From: Actinomycetota bacterium
Lineage (GTDB): Bacteria > Actinomycetota > Actinomycetes > Propionibacteriales > Propionibacteriaceae
Direction: 5' to 3'
DNA: 5,805 nt
Assembly (NCBI GenBank): GCA_016213595.1
Contig: JACRAA010000035.1
Coordinates: 1 to 5,805, forward strand
In this document: one piece after another, positions 1-5,805 of the stretch
Layout: the number at the start of each line of letters is the position of its first letter
Position numbering within the stretch: position 1 is the first letter of the stretch
Position numbers and translations under genes: made by a program
Notes under the pieces: model-generated
Told to the model about the DNA's origin: nothing
The model's input: the letters and a program-made list of their open reading frames with translations, nothing else
Database searches by the model: none

Positions 1-1323
1 GAGTGTCCCGTACGTCAGGGCGAGGTTCCCGGATGGGTGCAGCGCCGCGTAGATCGTTCCGGCGAGCGCCACGAGCACGCTGCTGCCGAGGTTGTCGCTG
101 ACCTGGAGCGCAGCGTTGTTCCGGCCCTGTGCGAGCGGCTGGGACAGGTTGATGACTGCCAGGGACGTGGACGTGATGGCGAAGCCCATACTGAAGCCCG
201 CCAGGATCCACCCGGCGACGATGACTCCCAGCCACAGCGACGGCAGCGCCGCGCCGACCCCCACGGCCCCGAGGGCCAGGGCGAGTGTGATGTTGCCCAC
301 GAGGATGATCCGGCCCCTCGGCAGCCAGGAGATGGAGCGGGACTGCACCCAGGACGCTGTCGTCCAGCCGACCGCGCCCACGGTGAGGAGGCCGCCGGCC
401 AGCAACAGGCTCCAGCCGTGCTGCTCCACCATCATGAGCGGCAGGAACGACTGGGCGCCGAAGAAGGGACCGGCGATGAGGAAGCGCGAGCCCAGGACGC
501 TGAGGATGGAGCCGCGACGTGCCGCCCGTCCGGAGGGGACCTGGGGCGCGCGTACGGGCAGCAGGGGCGGGACGCCGACGAGCAGCAGCACGGCGCCGGC
601 CGCCAGCGCCAGCCAGATCGTCCATGGCAGGTTGCCGTGCGCGTCGGCGAACTGCTGGCCGGCCAGCTGGAGGGCGGCCACTCCGAGAGCCGTGGCGACC
701 GCGGCCCAGTACGGGACGGGCCGGGGCTGCTCGCCGTCCGGGTCGAGCTCGTGCTGCCGTCGCAGCAGGGCCAGTGGCTGCGCACACAGGACCGAGGCGA
801 CCACGAGGATCGGCAGCACCGAGAAGAACACCCAGTGCCAGCTCAGCGTCCTGGTCAGCCACGCGGCGATCGGCGGCCCGACGAACGACGGGACCACCCA
901 GCAGGTTGAGAACAGGCCCATGAGCTTCGGGCGCTCCGACGCCTCGAACGCGTGCGCCAGAACCACTGCCCACCCGATGTTGACGAGCCCGCTGCCGATC
1001 CCCTGAAGCGTCCGGCCCAGGAGCAGGACGGCCATGACGGGTGCGAAGCCGGAGACCAGCAGGCCAAGGGCGAAGGCCGCGAACCCCACGTACAAGGGGA
1101 CGACCGGGCCGTACCGGTCGGCGACCCTCCCGCCGACGACGGTCGTGGACATCATGCCGATGACGAACAGGGAGAACACCCACGCGTACAGCTCACGCTG
1201 GCCCAGGTCGGCGGCGGCGGCAGGCATCGCGGTGCTCACGCTCATCGACTCGAAGGCGATCGCGAGCACCCCCGCGCACAGCCCGACCACGAGCGACTTC
1301 TTGGACACGACCGGCCATTCCAT
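1..1323 (-). CDS. MFS transporter, probable drug/metabolite exporter (C-terminus cut by window edge)
   Basis: Reading the minus strand from an ATG at 1323-1321 gives 441 codons with no stop down to position 1, so the 3' end lies outside the window. The protein begins MEWPVVSKKS and is very hydrophobic, with about 12 putative membrane helices (first near residues 11-33). MFS signatures are visible: AMPAAAADLG after helix 1 (32-41), the helix 2-3 loop GGRVADRYGP (64-73, motif A), LLLGRTLQGIGSG (100-112, motif B) and a Pro/Gly-rich VVPSFVGPPIAAW in helix 5 (143-155, antiporter-like motif C). A polar central loop lies near 186-204. These motifs suit a proton-coupled exporter in the cytoplasmic membrane; the substrate cannot be told from sequence. 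The start is not certain: the nearest GGAG on this strand is 17 nt upstream, and an in-frame GTG lies directly before the ATG. It is transcribed divergently from the gene at 1417. Long ORFs on the opposite strand here are GC-rich shadows. Confidence 0.9.
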   Translation of the reverse strand, partial: MEWPVVSKKSLVVGLCAGVLAIAFESMSVSTAMPAAAADLGQRELYAWVFSLFVIGMMSTTVVGGRVADRYGPVVPLYVGFAAFALGLLVSGFAPVMAVLLLGRTLQGIGSGLVNIGWAVVLAHAFEASERPKLMGLFSTCWVVPSFVGPPIAAWLTRTLSWHWVFFSVLPILVVASVLCAQPLALLRRQHELDPDGEQPRPVPYWAAVATALGVAALQLAGQQFADAHGNLPWTIWLALAAGAVLLLVGVPPLLPVRAPQVPSGRAARRGSILSVLGSRFLIAGPFFGAQSFLPLMMVEQHGWSLLLAGGLLTVGAVGWTTASWVQSRSISWLPRGRIILVGNITLALALGAVGVGAALPSLWLGVIVAGWILAGFSMGFAITSTSLAVINLSQPLAQGRNNAALQVSDNLGSSVLVALAGTIYAALHPSGNLALTYGTL

Positions 1324-1343
1324 CACATCAGATGAGAGTTCTC

Positions 1344-1353
1344 CGGCATGCCG
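1344..1353. repeat. 10-bp perfect palindrome CGGCATGCCG in the MFS upstream region
   Basis: The ten bases are a perfect palindrome and touch a second one, CCGCGG, at 1351-1356. It lies 21-30 bp upstream of the MFS start, abutting the only GGAG on that strand (complement of 1341-1344). Short palindromes arise readily in GC-rich DNA, so a binding role is only a possibility. Confidence 0.25.
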
Positions 1354-1383
1354 CGGATAGCCACCGGTCCTGGGTATGGAACT

Positions 1384-1405
1384 GTTCTGCAAGCATCCGC
1401 AGAAC
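1384..1405. promoter_or_regulatory. Inverted repeat between divergent genes, possible operator or 5'-UTR hairpin
   Basis: GTTCTGC (1384-1390) and GCAGAAC (1399-1405) form a perfect 7-bp inverted repeat with an 8-nt centre. As RNA the stem extends by a G-U and a C-G pair (1382-1390 with 1399-1407), which would take in the first two bases of the GGAG ribosome site at 1406-1409. It lies 11 bp before the ATG at 1417 and about 60 bp before the MFS start. It could be a dimeric repressor site serving both genes or an RNA hairpin that limits translation of the plus-strand gene. No regulator gene is adjacent in the window, so the binding protein is unknown. Confidence 0.45.
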
Positions 1406-1409
1406 GGAG
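1406..1409 (+). promoter_or_regulatory. Ribosome binding site that fixes the start at 1417
   Basis: GGAG sits 7 nt before the ATG at 1417-1419. The more upstream in-frame ATG at 1348 has no comparable site, and using it would place the inverted repeat inside the coding sequence. The ATG at 1417 is therefore preferred. Confidence 0.6.
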
Positions 1410-1416
1410 CCGGCAC

Positions 1417-2043
1417 ATGGACGCGACGTACGACCTCGCGCTGATGCGCGGTCGCGCCGTCGTCCACTCAGGAGTGGCGAAGCTGAGACGCCTCCACGGT
1501 CGTACGTCGCTGCAGGTGAGGCTGTCGGAGGACATGACCCGGTACGACGAACCGGGCGGCGGGAGTGTGGACCTGCCGACCTTCATCTCCCTGCCGATGG
1601 GCTTCGAGGACGTCGAAGTGGATGTGGACGTGTGCAGCCGGCTTCATGACGACGCCCCGCCGACCGCAGTTCCGCTTGCCGGCCTCGCCTACCGCCTGTC
1701 CGGTCACGACCGCCGCCGAGGGCGAGTCGAGGTGCGTCCGCTCAACGGGACTCCGGCCGCGCCCCCGACCGCCCACACCCGTCGCGCCGCAGAGTTCGTC
1801 CCGTCCCAGGAATGGCCGTTCGACGAGCTGAGCCGGGAGACGTCGTCAGAAGGTGCAGCGTCCGAGACGTGGACCCGTGTCTCCGCCCACATCGACGGCA
1901 CTCGCCTCGTGGCCATGGTCGACGGTGAGGTGGCCCTCGTCATCCCCGTCAACAGGGCGGCCGCCCTCCGTGGCGACCTCGGTCTGTTCGTCGATGTCGG
2001 TACGGAGGCCTACTTCTCGAACCTGCGGGTCACCCCGGTCTGA
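1417..2043 (+). CDS. Hypothetical cytoplasmic protein with DUF1080/LamG-like (concanavalin-type) fold
   Basis: The 208-residue protein starts MDATYDLALM, with GGAG 7 nt upstream, and has no signal peptide, lipobox or membrane helix. The C-terminal part follows a pattern familiar from lectin-like beta-sandwich domains: WTRVSAHIDGTRLVAMVDGE (152-171), where W-T-R-V is followed by a strand and a V-D-G-E turn, then GDLGLFVDVGTEAYFSNLRV (186-205), where a Gly-Leu strand is followed by Y-F-S-N-L-R-V. The middle VEVRPLNG (104-111) resembles the strand found in the same families. Such domains bind or cleave sugars when exported, but here no catalytic residues can be named and the protein should be cytoplasmic. 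Its last 14 bases overlap the end of the phosphatase gene on the other strand. The divergent MFS gene may share its control region. The fold assignment is by pattern recognition; the function is unknown. Confidence 0.75.
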   Translation: MDATYDLALMRGRAVVHSGVAKLRRLHGRTSLQVRLSEDMTRYDEPGGGSVDLPTFISLPMGFEDVEVDVDVCSRLHDDAPPTAVPLAGLAYRLSGHDRRRGRVEVRPLNGTPAAPPTAHTRRAAEFVPSQEWPFDELSRETSSEGAASETWTRVSAHIDGTRLVAMVDGEVALVIPVNRAAALRGDLGLFVDVGTEAYFSNLRVTPV

Positions 2044-2512
2044 CGTCCTGCGTCCACCTCGTACGTTCCTTGAGGTGCGCGATCAGTCCCGGCATCGCTG
2101 CTTCCACCGCTGTGAGCGTCTCGTCGAAGTCCGAGTCAGGTCCGTACCAGGGGTCCGGCAGTCCGATGCCTGGTCCCAGCTCCGGGTCGAACTCGCTGAG
2201 CAGCCTCACGTCGGCATCGGGTGCGAGCGCGAGCAGCCGCTGCCGGTGGTGCTCCTCGGCAGCGATGACGAGGTCCGCGTCGGCGACCTCGTGCGCCGTG
2301 ACCCGATGGGCCCGGTGGTGGCCGATGTCGTACCCGGCGCGCTGGAGAACCTTGCGGGCGCGGTGGTCAATGGGGTTGCCGAGCTCCTCCGCGGACGTCC
2401 CACCCGATGTGATGCGGACGTCCACGCCCTCACGAGCGGCATGCGCTGCCGCGACGCGCTCCATCATGGGCGAGCGGCAGATGTTGCCCGTACAGACCAT
2501 GAGGACCTTCAT
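2030..2512 (-). CDS. Low-molecular-weight protein tyrosine phosphatase
   Basis: This enzyme removes phosphate from phosphotyrosine through a cysteinyl-phosphate intermediate in the cytoplasm. The 160-residue length is normal for the family. The N-terminal P-loop is VCTGNICRSP (6-15), a CX5R motif with nucleophile Cys7, Arg13 and Ser14. The general-acid Asp120 lies in DPWYG (120-124). The conserved SGGTSAEELGNPID (36-49) also fits. The SP after CR and the DPW loop favour a phosphatase over a thioredoxin-type arsenate reductase. The ATG at 2512-2510 overlaps the TGA of the upstream carbamoyltransferase gene (ATGA), and no good ribosome site precedes it, so translation probably depends on coupling to that gene. 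The 3' end overlaps the convergent gene by 14 nt. In other actinobacteria and proteobacteria such enzymes act on kinases or capsule export; the target here is not shown. Confidence 0.95.
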   Translation of the reverse strand: MKVLMVCTGNICRSPMMERVAAAHAAREGVDVRITSGGTSAEELGNPIDHRARKVLQRAGYDIGHHRAHRVTAHEVADADLVIAAEEHHRQRLLALAPDADVRLLSEFDPELGPGIGLPDPWYGPDSDFDETLTAVEAAMPGLIAHLKERTRWTQDVRPG

Positions 2513-3513
2513 GCGCCGACCAGCGTCGCGACGAGGATCGCCTTGATGGTGTGGAGGCGGTTCTCGGCCTGGTGGAAGACGATGCTCGCCTCCGACTCGA
2601 AGACCTCGTCGGTGACCTCGAGGCCGCCCTCGATGCCGGACAGGCGCTGGATGTCACCGCCGAGCGACGTCTTCATGTCGTGGAACGCAGGCAGGCAGTG
2701 CATGAACTTCACGTCGGCGTTGCCCGTACGGTCGAGGAGGCTCCGGTCGACGCGGTACGGCAGGAGCATCGGCACCCGCTCGAGCCACACCTCCTTCGGC
2801 TCACCCATCGACACCCACACGTCGGTGTAGACCACGTCGACGCCCCGGACGCCCTCGTCGACGTCGTCGGTGATGGTGATGCGCGCCCCCGACTCGTCGG
2901 CCAGTGCCCGCGCCTGCTTCACGATGTGGGGCCAGTTCTGCAGGGGTGTCGGAGCCACGATCCGTACGTCCATGCCCATCAGCGCAGCGGTCACGAGGAG
3001 GGAGTTGCCCGTGTTGTAGCGGGAGTCGCCCACGTAGGCGAAGGAGATGTCCGAGAAGTCCTTGCCCGTGTGCTCCCGCATCGTGAGCAGGTCGCAGAGG
3101 CTCTGCGTGGGATGCCACTCGTTGGTGAGCCCGTTCCAGACCGGCACGCCCGCGTGCCTGGCGAGCTCCTCGACGACCGCCTGGCCGGCGCCCCGGTACT
3201 CGATGCCGTCGTACATGCGCCCGAGCACGCGCGCGGTGTCGGCGGGCGACTCCTTGTGGCCGATCTGCGAGCCGGACGGGTCGAGGTACGTGACGTGGGC
3301 GCCCTGGTCGTAGGCGGCCACCTCGAACGCGGCGCGCGTACGGGTCGACGTCTTCTCGAAGATCAGCGCGAGGTTGAGGCCTTCCAGCATCGTGGTCTCG
3401 CGCCGCGCCTTCTTGGCGGCCTTGAGCTCCGCGGCGAGGTCCACGAGATAGCTGAACTCCTCGCGGGTGAAGTCGACTTCCTTGAGGAAGCTCCGACCGA
3501 CCAGGTCGACCAT
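2509..3513 (-). CDS. argF: Ornithine carbamoyltransferase (ArcB / E. coli ArgF-type)
   Basis: It catalyses carbamoyl phosphate + ornithine = citrulline + phosphate in the cytoplasm, for arginine synthesis or, run backwards, for the arginine deiminase pathway. The protein is complete at 334 residues. The carbamoyl-phosphate loop is STRTR (56-60), followed by GSQIGHKES (81-89), HPTQ (134-137), the ornithine-side DVWVSMGE (231-238) with Asp231 and Ser235-Met236, and HCLPAFHD (272-279) with Cys273. The length and the stretches AAYDQGAHVTYLDPSGSQIG (66-85) and VFHQAENRLHTIKAI (312-326) match the long ArcB/E. coli ArgI class rather than the roughly 307-residue ArgF typical of mycobacterial arg operons. 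It could therefore be catabolic (symbol arcB), but no arcA, arcC or arg gene is in view. The ATG at 3513 is set by AAGGAG 5 nt upstream. It is the first gene of a pair with the phosphatase, overlapping it by 4 nt. Confidence 0.97.
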   Translation of the reverse strand: MVDLVGRSFLKEVDFTREEFSYLVDLAAELKAAKKARRETTMLEGLNLALIFEKTSTRTRAAFEVAAYDQGAHVTYLDPSGSQIGHKESPADTARVLGRMYDGIEYRGAGQAVVEELARHAGVPVWNGLTNEWHPTQSLCDLLTMREHTGKDFSDISFAYVGDSRYNTGNSLLVTAALMGMDVRIVAPTPLQNWPHIVKQARALADESGARITITDDVDEGVRGVDVVYTDVWVSMGEPKEVWLERVPMLLPYRVDRSLLDRTGNADVKFMHCLPAFHDMKTSLGGDIQRLSGIEGGLEVTDEVFESEASIVFHQAENRLHTIKAILVATLVGA

Positions 3514-3518
3514 CCGTA

Positions 3519-3524
3519 CTCCTT
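3519..3524 (-). promoter_or_regulatory. Strong Shine-Dalgarno site for the carbamoyltransferase
   Basis: The minus strand reads AAGGAG followed by TACGG and ATG, a near-ideal ribosome site with 5-nt spacing. It fixes the start at 3513 and suggests this gene drives translation of the pair. Confidence 0.85.
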
Positions 3525-3542
3525 GGGACGCGGAAAGCCGTC

Positions 3543-3548
3543 ACTCTA
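3543..3548 (-). promoter_or_regulatory. Probable -10 box of the carbamoyltransferase-phosphatase operon
   Basis: The minus strand reads TAGAGT here, matching the actinobacterial TANNNT pattern. It would place the transcript start near 3536, giving a leader of roughly 20 nt that contains the AAGGAG site. No good -35 hexamer lies at 17-18 bp; a TTGTCA on the same strand (3574-3579) is about 25 bp away, too far. Prediction only. Confidence 0.4.
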
Positions 3549-3570
3549 CCGAGCGGCGTCGACGCGTGGC

Positions 3571-3613
3571 TGCTGACAACCAGCACTTCGATCGAAAGGC
3601 CTGTCAGGACAGG
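3571..3613. promoter_or_regulatory. Cluster of three dyads upstream of the carbamoyltransferase
   Basis: Three inverted repeats lie in 43 bp: TGCTG-N5-CAGCA (3571-3585), the perfect 10-bp palindrome TTCGATCGAA (3587-3596), and CCTGTC-AG-GACAGG (3600-3613, 6-bp arms). They lie upstream of the proposed -10 box, around and beyond the -35 region, where an activator or repressor would act. The patterns do not match an ARG box or the actinobacterial LexA box that I know. The rest of the 188-bp gap (3514-3701) shows no ORF worth calling. Confidence 0.4.
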
Positions 3614-3688
3614 GCGCGGACGGGCCGCCGCTCCCGCGGAGGGCGAGCGTCTGGGGCGGGTGCCCGCATCCGTGAGCAGCGCGGGCAG

Positions 3689-3694
3689 TAGTGT
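3689..3694 (+). promoter_or_regulatory. Probable -10 box for a leaderless transcript of the acyl-CoA ligase gene
   Basis: TAGTGT fits the actinobacterial TANNNT consensus and ends 7 nt before the GTG at 3702, so transcription would begin at or next to that start codon. No Shine-Dalgarno sequence precedes GTG 3702, as expected for a leaderless mRNA. There is no clear -35 box. Confidence 0.4.
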
Positions 3695-3701
3695 CGGCGC
3701 C

Positions 3702-5390
3702 GTGGACGCGCCCTGGGTGAAGCACTACCAGCCGGGGGTCCCGGCCGAGATCGAGCTGCCGACCGAGTCCCTCGTCGCGCTCCTCGAACGGTCCGTCCAC
3801 GAGGCGGCCGACTCGGTCGCCACGGAGTTCTTCGGGCGGACGACGACGTACGCAGAGCTCGGCGACCAGATCTCCCGAGCGGCCGAGGGACTGAGGCGTC
3901 TGGGCGTCCAGAAGGGCGACCGCGTCGCGATCGTCCTGCCCAACTCGCCGCAGCACGTCGTCGCGTTCTACGCGGTGCTCCGGCTGGGCGCCGTGGTCGT
4001 GGAGCACAACCCCCTATACCCCGAACGGGAGCTGCGCCACATCTTCGAGGACCATGCGGCCCGCGTCGCGATCTGCTGGGACGTGGCGGTGCCCAAGCTC
4101 AAGGCGATGCCGGCCGACGTCCCGCTCGAGCGCATCGTCTCGGTCAACCTGCTCGACGCGTTCCCCACCGTCAAGCGGCTCGCGCTCAGCCTGCCCGTAC
4201 CGAAGCTGCGCGAGACGCGCGCCAAGCTGACGCAGCCGGCTCCCGGAACGGTCGCGTGGAAGGAGCTCCTCGGGTCCGGCCCGCTCGTCGACCGGCACCC
4301 GCGCCCGGCCGTCACGGACCTCGCGGTGATCCAGTACACGTCCGGCACCACCGGTGTGCCGAAGGGCGCGATGCTCACCCACCTCAACCTGTACGCCAAC
4401 GCGCGTCAGGGTGAGGCCTGGATGCACGGCGCGGAGTACCGCAAGGAGATCTTCTACGCGATCCTGCCGATGTTCCATGCGTTCGGGATGACGCTGTTCC
4501 TCACGTACGGGATCCTCAAGCAGGCACGTCTCGTGATCTTCCCCTCCTTCGACGTCGACCTGGTCCTCGATGCCGCCAAGAAGTCGCCGCCGACCGTCTA
4601 CTGCGCGGTGCCGCCCATCTACGAGCGGACGGCGGCTCGTGCGATGGAGCTGGGAGTCTCCCTCCGGAGCGCCAAGTACTGCATCTCGGGCGCCATGAAC
4701 CTGCCCCAGCCGGTCGTGGAGCTGTGGGAGTCCGTGTCGGGCGGACTGCTGGTCGAGGGGTACGGGATGACCGAGGCCTCGCCCGTCTGTCTCGGCAACC
4801 CGTTCCACCCGAGCCGCCGTACGGGCACCATCGGGATCCCGTTCCCCAGCACGTTCATGAAGGTCGTCGACCCTGACGACCCCACCCGGGAGGTGGAGCA
4901 GGGCGAGCGCGGGGAGCTCCTCATCCACGGCCCCCAGGTCTTCGCCGGCTACTGGAACATGCCCGAGGAGACGCAGGCGACACTCCTGCCCGGAGGGTGG
5001 CTGCGAACGGGTGACCTCGTGACCGTCGACGCCGACGGCTTCACGACCATCGTCGACCGGGTCAAGGAGCTCATCATCACCGGAGGGTTCAACGTGTCTC
5101 CCTCCGAGGTCGAGGCGGTGCTCCGGGGGCATCCGAACCTGGTCGACGCCGCTGTCGTCGGGGTCCCGTCCCCGCACGGCGGCGAGAGGGTCGTCGCCAT
5201 GGTGCTCGTGAGGCCTGGGTCGGTGCTCGACGAGGCCGGCGTGCTCGACTGGTGCCGCGAGCGGCTGGCGGCCTACAAGGTCCCCCGCCAGATCGTCACG
5301 GTGGACGACCTGCCGAAGTCGATGCTCGGCAAGGTGCTGCGAAAGCAGGTCCGCGAGGACTACCTGGCGGCCCAGGGAGGGCCTGCCTGA
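3702..5390 (+). CDS. Long-chain fatty-acid-CoA ligase (FadD-type, AMP-forming)
   Basis: It activates a carboxylic acid, most likely a fatty acid, with ATP to an acyl-adenylate and then to acyl-CoA. From GTG 3702 the protein has 562 residues, normal for the family. Adenylate-forming motifs are complete: the phosphate loop YTSGTTGVPKG (212-222), the aromatic-glycine motif GYGMTE (353-358), TGD (436-438) with ribose-binding Asp438, DRVKELIITGGFNVSP (452-467) with hinge Asp452 and Arg453, and the C-terminal PKSMLGKVLRK with catalytic Lys544. VIQYTSGTTG and the LITGGFNV-like hinge are typical of FadD-class enzymes; the exact chain length is not readable. No signal peptide is present. In-frame GTGs at 3660 and 3672 would add a Ser/Ala/Gly-rich tail of up to 14 residues with no good ribosome site. 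I prefer 3702 because VDAPWVKHYQPGVP is where family homology begins and a TAGTGT box sits just upstream. It looks like a single-gene unit. Confidence 0.93.
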   Translation: MDAPWVKHYQPGVPAEIELPTESLVALLERSVHEAADSVATEFFGRTTTYAELGDQISRAAEGLRRLGVQKGDRVAIVLPNSPQHVVAFYAVLRLGAVVVEHNPLYPERELRHIFEDHAARVAICWDVAVPKLKAMPADVPLERIVSVNLLDAFPTVKRLALSLPVPKLRETRAKLTQPAPGTVAWKELLGSGPLVDRHPRPAVTDLAVIQYTSGTTGVPKGAMLTHLNLYANARQGEAWMHGAEYRKEIFYAILPMFHAFGMTLFLTYGILKQARLVIFPSFDVDLVLDAAKKSPPTVYCAVPPIYERTAARAMELGVSLRSAKYCISGAMNLPQPVVELWESVSGGLLVEGYGMTEASPVCLGNPFHPSRRTGTIGIPFPSTFMKVVDPDDPTREVEQGERGELLIHGPQVFAGYWNMPEETQATLLPGGWLRTGDLVTVDADGFTTIVDRVKELIITGGFNVSPSEVEAVLRGHPNLVDAAVVGVPSPHGGERVVAMVLVRPGSVLDEAGVLDWCRERLAAYKVPRQIVTVDDLPKSMLGKVLRKQVREDYLAAQGGPA

Positions 5391-5438
5391 CGGTGACGCC
5401 GCCGCTCGCGGGTGTCGGGCCGGAAGGCGCCTCTCGAG

Positions 5439-5805
5439 TCAGTGGACGGGGTGTGCGGCCAGGGCTGCGGCCAGGGCCACGTTGCGCTGCAGGAAGCCGT
5501 GCCACGCGGCAGGCGCGGACAGGGCCTCCGTCAGGTCCGTGCCCTGGTCCCAGGTCCGCAGCCTGCCGTTCCTGACTGCGAGCGTGAGGCGCTGACCGCG
5601 TGACGAGAGGCTCAGGTCGAGGTCAGGGGTACCGACGAACCGTACGGGCGCCGTGACCCAGTCGAAGCCCGCGAGCTCCGCCTGGATGGTGGCGGCCGTC
5701 TCGTACCGCTCCGCCTGTGCGGCCGCGTCCCGCCTCGCCGTGAGGACCTCCCGGACCGCCGCCACCGCTGCCTCGTCCCTCCCGAGCACGTCCTGGATCC
5801 GGCAC
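5439..5805 (-). CDS. C-terminal part of a protein with a UVR-like helical motif (N-terminus outside window)
   Basis: The minus-strand frame is open from the right edge (first full codon 5804-5802) to a TGA at 5441-5439, giving 121 residues. It begins CRIQDVLGRDEAAV; an in-frame GTG at 5789 is unlikely to be the true start because the frame continues upstream. Residues 19-50 form an amphipathic helical hairpin (RRDAAAQAERYETAATIQAE, 24-43) of the UVR type seen in UvrB, UvrC and related nucleases, where an E-R-[FY]-E-x-A-A core recurs. The following part is a small beta-rich region (52-86) and a C-terminal helix, WHGFLQRNVALAAALAA (101-117). A Cys before the helix, as after the GIY-YIG domain of UvrC, hints at a UvrC-like nuclease, but the catalytic part is not in the window and the role is unproven. 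It converges on the acyl-CoA ligase gene with a 48-bp gap that shows no clear terminator hairpin. Confidence 0.65.
   Translation of the reverse strand, partial: CRIQDVLGRDEAAVAAVREVLTARRDAAAQAERYETAATIQAELAGFDWVTAPVRFVGTPDLDLSLSSRGQRLTLAVRNGRLRTWDQGTDLTEALSAPAAWHGFLQRNVALAAALAAHPVH

Noticed and set aside
37..1006. Long plus-strand ORFs opposite the MFS gene
   Set aside because: Their products are low-complexity and rich in Arg, Gly, Asp and Gln with no domain. The minus strand reads as a clean membrane transporter through the same bases.
1379..1387. GAAC-T-GTTC as a LexA (SOS) box
   Set aside because: The actinobacterial LexA box needs four bases between GAAC and GTTC; here there is one.
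1323..1586. An 87-codon minus-strand ORF ending next to the MFS start, as a possible upstream gene of the exporter
   Set aside because: It runs antisense through the start of the lectin-like gene, which has a good ribosome site and a recognisable fold pattern. The ORF product has no motif.
2551..3576. A 341-codon plus-strand ORF opposite the carbamoyltransferase
   Set aside because: It mirrors the codon pattern of a well-conserved enzyme on the other strand and has no recognisable domain or ribosome site.
4014..5177. A 387-codon minus-strand ORF opposite the acyl-CoA ligase
   Set aside because: It is an antisense shadow: Arg/Asp/His-rich, no motif, and the plus strand carries every ligase motif.
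5402..5411. Possible terminator hairpin CCGC-TC-GCGG between the convergent genes at 5390 and 5439
   Set aside because: The stem is 4 bp with a 2-nt loop and no T-rich tract follows, so it is not a credible terminator.

Overview
The window is GC-rich bacterial DNA, dense in genes and strongly biased to G/C at third codon positions. The gene families and their style (GTG starts, TANNNT-like -10 boxes, a probable leaderless start) point to an actinobacterium. This is inference; no rRNA or species marker is present. No tRNA, rRNA, CRISPR array, insertion sequence or integrase was seen.

Layout from left to right. (1) Positions 1-1323, minus strand: a major facilitator superfamily (MFS) drug/metabolite exporter whose C-terminus runs off the left edge. 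(2) Positions 1417-2043, plus strand: a cytoplasmic protein with a concanavalin-like (DUF1080/LamG-type) fold, transcribed divergently from the exporter across a 93-bp gap that holds two dyads. (3) Positions 2030-3513, minus strand: a two-gene operon of an ArcB/E. coli ArgF-type ornithine carbamoyltransferase followed by a low-molecular-weight protein tyrosine phosphatase. The two are joined by a 4-nt ATGA overlap. The phosphatase gene also overlaps the end of the lectin-like gene tail to tail by 14 nt. (4) Positions 3514-3701: a 188-bp divergent intergenic region with a promoter for the carbamoyltransferase, two perfect dyads and a probable leaderless promoter for the next gene. (5) Positions 3702-5390, plus strand: a complete FadD-type long-chain acyl-CoA ligase. 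(6) Positions 5439-5805, minus strand: the C-terminal part of a protein with a UVR-like helical motif, cut by the right edge.

The genes do not form one obvious pathway. The best-supported functional unit is the carbamoyltransferase-phosphatase pair, coupled at translation. The exporter and lectin-like gene may share regulation from the dyad between them. The acyl-CoA ligase appears to be a single-gene transcription unit. I found no clear evidence of a new defence, mobile or other multi-gene system; the noteworthy signals are regulatory sites and gene arrangements.
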